DNA from: Portulaca oleracea
Lineage: Eukaryota > Streptophyta > Magnoliopsida > Caryophyllales > Portulacaceae
Direction of reading: 5' to 3'
NCBI GenBank assembly: GCA_029582165.1
Contig: CM055873.1
Span: 46,369,295 to 46,433,294 of the forward strand
DNA: 64,000 nt
Positions 56,438 to 64,000 of the stretch are shown one piece after another (the stretch's first letter is position 1; every line of letters begins with the position of its first letter). Below the pieces are notes generated by a model, which searched no databases, was not told the DNA's origin, and saw only the letters and a list, made by a program, of their open reading frames with translations. The position numbers and the translations under genes are program-made.

Positions 56438-57354
56438 ACAAAAGAAGGAAGGTGATCTACTAAATTACAATATTGATTTTGGAAAAAATATGTCAGATTT
56501 AATAGTTTTTTTTTTAATCTTTGCAATGCAAAAACTATTTTGAAACTTTTTTAACCAAAATTATATATTACTAAAATTTTAATTTACTCATATATTAAAT
56601 CTTGATATTTGTATTAAGTATATATGTAGTAATATTGTAATCATAAATATAATTCAGTAATATAACATCTCTTATATTATAAACATCCACCTAAATACAT
56701 GTCCTTTATATATATATATATATGATGATGATGATGATGATGAAATATGACTAATAAGTAATAACTAACTTGTTAGCTTAAAAGTAAATATTTTATTCCA
56801 TCAAAAAAAAAAGAAGTAAACTTTTTGGCTTTAAAATAAGTTTAAATTGCTATAGTTCATGCTCTATGTATTTGTAAAATATTCAACATCTTTGGATTTT
56901 TATTTTACCATTTCTTTTACATCACATGATCTTCAAACACAAAATTAAGATACTTAAGAACCAAGTTATTTTCACAATGACATCAATACTATTATAAACA
57001 AAATATAAAACAAAACAATAAACACAAAATCCACCATATTCACATTTCTAATATGAAGAATCCAAAACTTTCACACATAATAATAAACTAATGAAATATT
57101 TGTTTGAAATACACATGCTGCATTCCTGAGAAATGGATTTCAAGTTTATTTTGCTGTTGTATCCAATGGCTTCCAAGAAAAGCTCATCATTATGAACAAA
57201 AATTCAATCACCAAAGCCAATCTAATCTTGAGTAGAAAATCATCACAAGATAAAACATAAGCAGGCACAAAACAATTTGAACATAAACACCTATCAAAAT
57301 CAATGAAATTGAGGATCAGGATTTTAAAGATTGAACTTATAGAAGGAAACTCAC
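56438..57354. other. AT-rich non-coding stretch
   Basis: No gene recognised. Contains a short (AT)n followed by (GAT)n at about 56709-56742. Confidence 0.5.
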
Positions 57355-57488
57355 ATTTTAGGACCTGCCTCCCCATTTTCTGCTATCTTTGAGACCTTAC
57401 TAAAGCCAGACTTAAAAGTAGCATTCCCTTGCCCACCTCTTCTACCAGGCAACAATGCTTTCTGGCCAGAATGCAACAACTCAAGCAA
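57355..57488 (-). CDS. Unassigned internal exon candidate
   Basis: Bounded by an AG acceptor (GTTAATAG) and a strong GTGAGT donor. It has one open frame with coding character: [20 protein letters not shown], then [20 protein letters not shown] and AGPK. The composition (Gly, Lys, Ser) and splice signals suggest a real exon on the minus strand, but I do not recognise the protein and found no partner exon. The young copia element at 58650 lies on its 5' side and may interrupt the same gene. Confidence 0.3.
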
Positions 57489-58649
57489 CTATTAACTGCA
57501 ACTTGTTGAACTACACAATCAAGGATACAACATAATCAAATTCAACTAACTCAAACAGGATTAGAAATTACTGAATTATAAACAGACTACACAAACTAAA
57601 ACCATATTGACCCTTCTTTTTCCACTGTATCTGTGACACTTCGGTAGGCTTGATACTCTTAAAGTTCTAAGTCTCATGAATATAAAGGATACTGATTTGG
57701 ACCATTTCTAGTATAAAATTTAGAAGCAAAATGAACAATCACCAAATTGGAAAAAAAAAATGGTCTTATAGTTTAGTGGTTTATTTTGGTTTGAGTGTAT
57801 AATGACCCATTTCTAGGTTCTAAAGTGTTCAACTTAAATATGACTCTAGTTCATTGGAATTGTTAAGAATTTCGCTGCAACAGAACAAGAAGGGGAAAAG
57901 TAAAGAATGCAACATAATTGGTCAACACTTATTAAATGATTTATTGTTGATCTATGCTCCCAGACCCCTGTTCCAAACCCTTTCTCTGCAAACGAACTAA
58001 TCCTGATGGAACGAAGAATAAATATATGTAAATGAAAGGCATCCATTCGTTCTTATCTAATAAAATATAATAATTATCTGAAGGTTCTTATAATAACAAA
58101 CATGCAATGATCACACTTTCTCTGGCATTAGTAGAAATAGGTATGAGCATAAAGAAATCACCCCTGCAAAGGTAATAAGTGGGACATGTAAATAAAGGTT
58201 TACCAGTTTCAGGACTCAAGTGCATGTCTTGTTTAGATTAGAGCATGATGCCATGATCGCTTAGCTCAGCTATACTCAAGTGAATGCACCAATCTCAAAA
58301 GGGGGCAAATACGGATGGGAAAACAGAGGGAGATAAACATTCAGAACGAAATCAAAAACTAATAGTTTAAAATATCACTTCTTGAAAGTTGTATCCATTC
58401 ATTCAGGAACCATACCAGTATACTCATTGGCTACCATAAAAATGGAAATCATTAACGAATAACAAGAACAAATAGCATGAACAAATGGCTAGAAAGAAGT
58501 TAAACTGCCCAAATAATCACAAATGATCAACAATTTTGCCGAGACTCATGTTGCAATTACACGGGTAGATGATAAAACTCGAACTTGAATTCCAAACCAA
58601 ATGAATTCGTTAAAGAAAACAGCTTACGAGCTATGGTAAGAAATAATAT
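57489..58649. other. Non-coding stretch before the plus-strand copia element
   Basis: AT-rich, no gene or transposon end recognised. Could be intron of a gene that includes the exon at 57355-57488. Confidence 0.4.
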
Positions 58650-59027
58650 TGTTAAAATTATGTAGGTTAATCTAGAAAAATCTTAGTAGAAGTTTCTTCT
58701 AAAAAATCTAAAGATAATTTGAGAATATTATTCTAGAAATATCAAGATATTGTAAAAGAAAAAAAATCTAGATAATAATTAAGAGATATTATGGAAGAAA
58801 ATGACAAAATACTAAGGAGGTTAAGAGAAGATATTTGTTATCTTCACCTCCTTAGAACAAGTATAAATATGGATGATGGGCATCATTTGTAAACAACAAC
58901 AACAAAAAAACAACCAAGCATTGTAAAACACTCCTTCCTCCATCAACAATAAAAATCCTTCCTTTCATACAATTCTTCATTTATCTCTATAAAACATAAC
59001 TCTTTCTAAACACCCAAAAACCCAACA
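58650..59027 (+). repeat. 5' LTR of the young copia element
   Basis: TGTTAAAATTATG..CCCAACA. TATA motif GTATAAATATGG at 58861-58872. Confidence 0.97.
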
Positions 59028-59028
59028 G

Positions 59029-59040
59029 TGGTATCAGAGC
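59029..59040 (+). promoter_or_regulatory. tRNA-Met primer binding site
   Basis: TGGTATCAGAGC, the standard plant copia site complementary to initiator tRNA-Met, one to two bases after the LTR. It is a useful contrast with the minus-strand copia element, which lacks it. Confidence 0.9.
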
Positions 59041-59160
59041 AAGGTTAACCCAAGTCCTCTTATCAAATCTACATCTTCCAAAAATCAATCATCAACCTTC
59101 AAGCCATATCCCAACCTTCAAAACAAACCATCCATAAACTCCAACTCCACAAAATTAAAC

Positions 59161-60738
59161 ATGGCCTCCCTTCAAACCCCAACCACAACCTTTAACTACC
59201 TCCCAAATTTGAGGCCACCCATATTTGATGGGGAGAATTATCAAATGTGGAGTATTCAAATGAAAACATTCTTCATGGCGCAAGGTTTATGGGATGTGGT
59301 AGAAAAGGGATATGATAAACCATCTAAGAAGGAGGAGAAGGATGCAAAAGAAAAGAAAAAGGATGGAGAAGATAAGCCAGATGAAGAAGAAAAATCATCA
59401 TGGGATGAAATTAAGGAGGCACAATATCAAGAGAATTATAAGAGGGATATTACGGCCCTTCATCATATCTATCAAGCAATCACTCCAACAATCTTCCCTC
59501 GGATTATGGCTGCGACAACGACCAAGGAGGCTTGGACGATCTTGAAGGAAGCATACCATGGCACCGACAAGGTAATATCCATTAAACTTCAAACTTTGTG
59601 GAAGGATTTCGATACACTATTAATGAAGGAGGATGAAACAATTCAAGCATTCTTCGATCGTGTCACTAGCATAGTAAATAAAATTAGAATATATGGAGAC
59701 ATGATCGAAGATAAGAAGGTGATACAAAAGGTACTAAGGAGCCTTCCATCAAAGTTTGATCATATAGTGGCTGCAATAGAAGAATCTAAAGATCTATCTA
59801 CGCTCACGCTCACGCTCACCCTCACCGAGTTAGTAGGGTCTCTCCAAGCACATGAGGAGAGACTGCGTAGATTCACACATCAGCCACTAGAACAGGCTTT
59901 TCAAGCCAAATTAAAATTCTCCAACCATGAGAATAAAAAGGAGAATAGCCATGGTAGAGATTTCCAACAAAGGAAGACACCACCCAATAACCGTGGCAGG
60001 GGGAGAGGAAATTACAAGAATCAAGGAAGTCATGGAGATCAAAGATCAAGCCCATACTGCAAGATATGCAAGATGACGAATCATGATACAAATGATTGTC
60101 GGTTCAAATGCAAGAAATGTACATGGCACATACATCATGTACGAGGTTGTAGGAACCGACAACGGGATGAGGCCAAATTCATGGAGAAAGGCGACCCAAG
60201 TGAAAACGTATTCTACTCATGTATGAACGTCATGCAAGAAGCACAAGACTCATGGTACGTGGATAGCGGTTGTTCAAACCATATGACGGGAAATCGAGAT
60301 TCCTTCGTGGAGCTGAATGAAGACATAAAATCCAATATCATGCTTGGTGACGGGAGAACACGTGAAGCCGCCGGCAAGGGGACAATTGCAGTAAAAGCAA
60401 AAAACGGCTCGACCAAGTATATTCAAGACGTCCTATACGTGCCTGGGCTAGCTCATAATCTCCTAAGTGTGGGCCAACTCCTTCAGAAAGGCTATCAGAT
60501 GAACTTTGATGAAGGTAGATACATCATAATTGACAAGAAGATGCACCAAGTGATAGCATCTATCGCAATGGAGCCCAACAGGATTTTCCCCTTATCAATG
60601 CCAACGAAAGAGAAGGTGGCCCTCAGCTCCATCACGGATACCACAACCTTATGGCATCAAAGGTATGGTCATCTAAACCTTGACAGTCTTAAAGTCTTGA
60701 AGCGCAAGAACATGGTTATTGGTTTGCCCACAATATAA
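59161..60738 (+). CDS. Copia Gag-protease, ending at a premature stop
   Basis: 525 codons. The Gag N-terminus (MASLQTPTTTFNYLPNLRPP, FDGENYQMWSIQMKTFFMAQ) is followed by the UBN2-type capsid, a zinc knuckle CKICKMTNHDTNDC near residue 300 with a second Cys/His cluster behind it, the protease WYVDSGCSNHMTG near 365, and the pre-integrase LWHQRYGHLNLDSLK near 496. The frame stops at TAA (60736-60738) just before NICEGCIMGK and resumes in the same frame. Without that stop it would be one polyprotein. Confidence 0.93.
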   Translation: MASLQTPTTTFNYLPNLRPPIFDGENYQMWSIQMKTFFMAQGLWDVVEKGYDKPSKKEEKDAKEKKKDGEDKPDEEEKSSWDEIKEAQYQENYKRDITALHHIYQAITPTIFPRIMAATTTKEAWTILKEAYHGTDKVISIKLQTLWKDFDTLLMKEDETIQAFFDRVTSIVNKIRIYGDMIEDKKVIQKVLRSLPSKFDHIVAAIEESKDLSTLTLTLTLTELVGSLQAHEERLRRFTHQPLEQAFQAKLKFSNHENKKENSHGRDFQQRKTPPNNRGRGRGNYKNQGSHGDQRSSPYCKICKMTNHDTNDCRFKCKKCTWHIHHVRGCRNRQRDEAKFMEKGDPSENVFYSCMNVMQEAQDSWYVDSGCSNHMTGNRDSFVELNEDIKSNIMLGDGRTREAAGKGTIAVKAKNGSTKYIQDVLYVPGLAHNLLSVGQLLQKGYQMNFDEGRYIIIDKKMHQVIASIAMEPNRIFPLSMPTKEKVALSSITDTTTLWHQRYGHLNLDSLKVLKRKNMVIGLPTI

Positions 60739-62865
60739 AACAAAAGGAATATATGTGAGGGTTGCATAATGGGAAAAATGCATAGATTACCATTCACTAA
60801 AACCACATGGAAAGCTAAAGCCCCCCTACAGCTGGTCCATGCCGATATTTGGGGTCCAGCACGTAATTCTAACCTGGGTGGCAAAAGATATTTCTTATTG
60901 TTCGTGGATGACTACACTCGCATGATGTGGGTGTACTTCCTTGAACAAAAGTCAGAAGCATTCTCATACTTCCAACAATTCAAGACCCTCACAGAAAAAC
61001 AAAGTGGGCACAATATCAAAACATTAAGGATGCAGTGGAGAGAATTCCATCGAATGAGTTCGATGATTATCCGAAAGCATGGCATAAAGAGGGAGCTCAC
61101 AGTAAGACGCACTCCACAACAAAATGGAGTTGCAGAAAGGAAGAACAGAACAATAGTTGAGATGGCCCGGAGCATGTTGCAAAGCAAAAATGTTCCGAAG
61201 AACTTTTGGGCGGAAGTAGTAAACACAGCTGTCTACATTCTCAACCGGTCTCCCACAAAGGCAGTTCCAAACAGAACACCATATGAAGCATGGTTCAAGA
61301 GGAAGCCAAAGGTCGATCATCTCAAAGTATTCGGTTGCATAGCATACTCACACATCCCAAAAGAGAATCGGGAAAAGCTGGATGGCAAAGGTGAGAAATG
61401 CATCTTTATTGGCTATAGCGCAGAGTCGAAGGGATACCGCCTCTATAATCCAGAAACAAAGAAGGTGATTATTTCAAGAGATGTCATATTTGATGAAGCA
61501 TCCCAATGGAGATGGCCGGAAGACACCAATCAAGAGTCAGCACATGAAGACCATCACATTCAAGAAATCAGAGAAGGAAGACCCAGTGACGACAGTTCAT
61601 CTTTAACTCCATCTCCTCATGAAGCTAGCGCCCCATCTCCTACTATGGAGTCAAGTGATTCTTCACAGCTAACTCGGAGGTCTCAACGAGAAAGACGTCC
61701 ACCTGCTTATCTACAAGATTATGAGTATGGCCAAGTAATTACGGCATTCTTCGCCAGTGAGCCAGCAACATTTCAAGAAGCATCACAAGATGAGAAATGG
61801 ATCGAGGCTATGGACCATGAAATCAAAATGATCGAGAAAAATGACACATGGCAGCTTGTGGAGAAGCCTAATGATAAAGATGTCATTGGGCTCAAGTGGG
61901 TCTACAAGATCAAATATAACGAGGATGGCTCAATACATAAGTACAAGGCTCGATTGGTTGCCAAAGGGTACTCACAACAACCAGGAATCGACTTCAACGA
62001 AACATTTGCTCCAGTAGTACGCATGGAGACTATAAGAACTGTACTTGCCATTGCAGCACAACTAAAACTTCAAGTATATCAGCTAGATGTCAAGTCAGCA
62101 TTCCTAAATGGCGAGCTTGAAGAAGAGGTATATGTGGAGCAACCCCAAGGGTACGTGATTGAAGGAGAAGAAAACAAAGTATATCGGCTCAAGAAAGCAC
62201 TTTACGGTCTCAAACAAGCACCACGAGCTTGGAATAGTAAAATCGACGGGTATCTCCTTCATAGCGGATTCAAGAAGAGTCCAAGCGAGCCATCCCTATA
62301 TATCAAGACCCAAGGTAAAGATCTTCTAATTTTGTGCCATTATGTTGATGATCTTATATACACGGGCACAAATCAAAGGATGATTCAAGATTTCAAGAAG
62401 GATATGATGGCTGAGTTCGAGATGACGGATTTGGGCCTCATGAAGTACTTTCTCGGGATGCAAGTGAAGCAAAGCCCAGGTGAGATCTTTATTTCTCAAG
62501 AGAAATATATTGGAGATTTGCTTAAAAGGTTCAATATGCTAGATTGCAAGCCAATATCAACGCCTATGGTCACAAATGAAAAACTCTCCAAAAATGATGG
62601 TAAGGAAAAGGTAGATGGATCACTCTATAGAAGTCTGGTTGGCTCATTAATATATCTAACAAACACTCGACCAGACATTGTTCATGCGGTGAGCATCGTC
62701 TCCCGATTCATGAGCGAGCCAAATAAGGCTCATTTCATAGCAGCTAAAAGAATTTTGAGATATATCAAAAGCACGAAGAGTTATGGTCTTCTATACAAAA
62801 CAGAGGAAGACTCCAAACTCATTGGGTATACAGATATTGATCAAATTTGGATGCATCGACGATAG
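60739..62865 (+). pseudogene. Copia integrase and reverse transcriptase
   Basis: Same frame as Gag. Integrase begins with CEGCIMGKMH and HADIWGP (first Asp). The stretch 61027-61075 reads MQWREFHRMSSMII where family members have a D-x-GGEF motif. It is out of frame there, with frame restored before HGIKREL, so the second catalytic Asp is lost. QQNGVAERKNRT (Glu) is intact. RT has FAPVVRMETIR, DVKSAFLNGELEEEVYV and the active site HYVDDLIYTG at about 62338. The frame breaks near 62845 in the RNase H (IGYTDIDQIW). Confidence 0.93.
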
Positions 62866-63316
62866 AAAAAGCACAAGTGGATACTTGTTCCAACTTGGCA
62901 CCAAGGCTATCTCTTGGGCATCCAAGAAGCAGCCAACCATAGCATTGTCAACTGCAGAAGTAGAGTACATTGCAGCTTCAAGTGTAGCATGTGAAACAGT
63001 ATGGCTGAGAAGAATACTACAAGATCTACAGCAAGGCGATGAAGAACCAACAACACTTTTCTGCGACAACATGTCAACAATAGCAATGACAAAGAATCCG
63101 GTATTCCACAGTCGCACAAAGCACATTGAGATTAGACATCACTTCATTCGTGAACTCGTGGATAGAGGTGAAATCAAGCTAGAATTTTGCAGAACAGATG
63201 AACAACTGGCGGACATATTCACAAAAGCACTTCCAAGTGAGAAGTTTAATTACTTCCAGGAGCAGATCGGAGTTCAAGATTTTCCTAGATTAAGGGGGAG
63301 TGTTAAAATTATGTAG
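62850..63316 (+). pseudogene. Copia RNase H
   Basis: In the frame after the break: DRKSTSGYLFQLGTKAISWA, SKKQPTIALSTAEVEYIAAS, TKHIEIRHHFIREL and ADIFTKALPSEKF. The last residues run into the 3' LTR. A single-base change near 62845 separates it from the RT frame. Confidence 0.9.
63290..63300 (+). promoter_or_regulatory. Polypurine tract of the young copia element
   Basis: AAGGGGGAG directly before the 3' LTR, the expected primer for plus-strand DNA. Confidence 0.85.
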
Positions 63317-63677
63317 GTTAATCTAGAAAAATCTTAGTAGAAGTTTCTCCTAAAAAATCTAAAGATAATTTGAGAATATTATTCTAGAAATATCAAGATA
63401 TTGTAAAAGAAAAAAATCTAGATAATAATTAAGAGATATTATGGAAGAAAATGACAAAATACTAAGGAGGTTAAGAGAAGATATTTGTTATCTTCACCTC
63501 CTTAGAACAAGTATAAATATGGATGATGGGCATCATTTGTAAACAACAACAACAAAAAAACAACCAAGCATTGTAAAACACTCCTTCCTCCATCAATAAT
63601 AAAAATCCTTCCTTTCATACAATTCTTCATTCATCTCTATAAAACATAACTCTTTCTAAACACCCAAAAACCCAACA
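63301..63677 (+). repeat. 3' LTR of the young copia element
   Basis: Matches the 5' LTR except for three transitions and one base in an A-run. Confidence 0.97.
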
Positions 63678-63682
63678 AATAT

Positions 63683-64000
63683 TAACAAGAACAGATCAAA
63701 GGAAACCCAAACACCTCTGTACTGTTGCGCTGATTGAAATACTACATACAAAACCACATTATCCAATTAGGTTTAGTAAAATTCAATTGCATGCAGGAGT
63801 CCTACATGAAGCTGAAGACCAAAAGCACATATTAAAACCTAAATTGACACCAATAAAACCAAATTGAAATAAATAAAACCCTAATTTGAATTTCCAGAAA
63901 ATTGAACTGCTCTTTACCTCTTAAACTGGTTCAATTCTTGATCTGCAATAATTATAGACTCCATCTTCTATGTAACTGTGCAGGGATGTGAGATTGTGAG
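63683..64000. other. Right window edge, nothing recognised
   Basis: AT-rich flank of the copia element; it continues the sequence at 58649. No gene signature seen. Confidence 0.5.

Larger units (their letters stand above)
58650..63677 (+). mobile_element. Young Ty1/copia retrotransposon, plus strand
   Basis: LTRs of 378 and 377 bp at 58650-59027 and 63301-63677. The target duplication AATAT is perfect at 58645-58649 and 63678-63682. Primer site and purine tract are intact. The LTRs differ by three C/T changes and one A in a run (about 0.8 percent), so insertion is recent. Coding is almost complete but holds a stop at 60736-60738, a local double frameshift in the integrase and a frameshift near 62845. 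Confidence 0.97.

Noticed and set aside
1..64000. tRNA, rRNA or other structured RNA genes
   Set aside because: None was recognised by eye. A tRNAscan or Rfam search would be the proper test.

Overview
This is a gene-poor, repeat-saturated stretch of a flowering-plant nuclear genome, most likely a eudicot. The evidence is plant-type split genes (a GDSL esterase, a FYVE protein, a prolamin-like secreted protein), plant Ty1/copia and Ty3/gypsy (Tat-like) retrotransposons, an L1-type LINE with a plant RNase H, and typical plant MITEs (Stowaway, Tourist, hAT-like, Mutator-like). Nothing seen narrows the species further.

Layout. 0-10.2 kb: small DNA transposons, a complete six-exon GDSL esterase/lipase gene on the minus strand (2499-4552) whose catalytic serine is replaced by glycine, an autonomous-size hAT remnant (5473-6795), and minus-strand exons of two ribosome-related genes (an S1 domain at 7.0-7.3 kb, an IGR motif at 8.8-9.7 kb). 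10.2-15.4 kb: further MITEs, then the left arm of a large inverted duplication that carries a 5'-truncated LINE (11.5-14.2 kb) and an intact small prolamin-like secreted-protein gene (14552-15007). The right arm of the duplication is at 42.06-43.6 kb and carries a broken copy of the same gene.

15.4-42.04 kb, between the two arms, consists only of mobile elements separated by (AT)n tracts: a solo copia-type LTR; a 7.1 kb terminal-inverted-repeat element that hosts a hAT MITE and two solo LTRs; a near-palindromic foldback Mutator-type element with a 9-bp target duplication; and a small TIR element split by a full-length 15.9 kb Ty3/gypsy Tat-like retrotransposon (24599-40527). That retrotransposon has 1.58 kb LTRs, a perfect 5-bp target duplication, gag-protease, a many-times broken pol, a downstream antisense gene, and an extraordinary density of one 12-bp palindrome, ATCCGCGCGGAT, in its non-coding parts.

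43.6-64 kb: LTR and MITE remnants; a Ty1/copia element on the minus strand (47484-53506) with three nonsense codons and no tRNA-type primer binding site, in whose place lies a 15-nt segment complementary to its own LTR; a first coding exon of a FYVE zinc-finger gene (54709-55563) without the rest of that gene; a LINE tail; one unassigned exon candidate; and a young Ty1/copia element on the plus strand (58650-63677) with nearly identical LTRs.

The window has few working host genes. Its main interest is transposon biology: nested insertion order, a possible self-priming copia, a palindrome-studded Tat element with an antisense gene, and a possibly non-catalytic GDSL protein.
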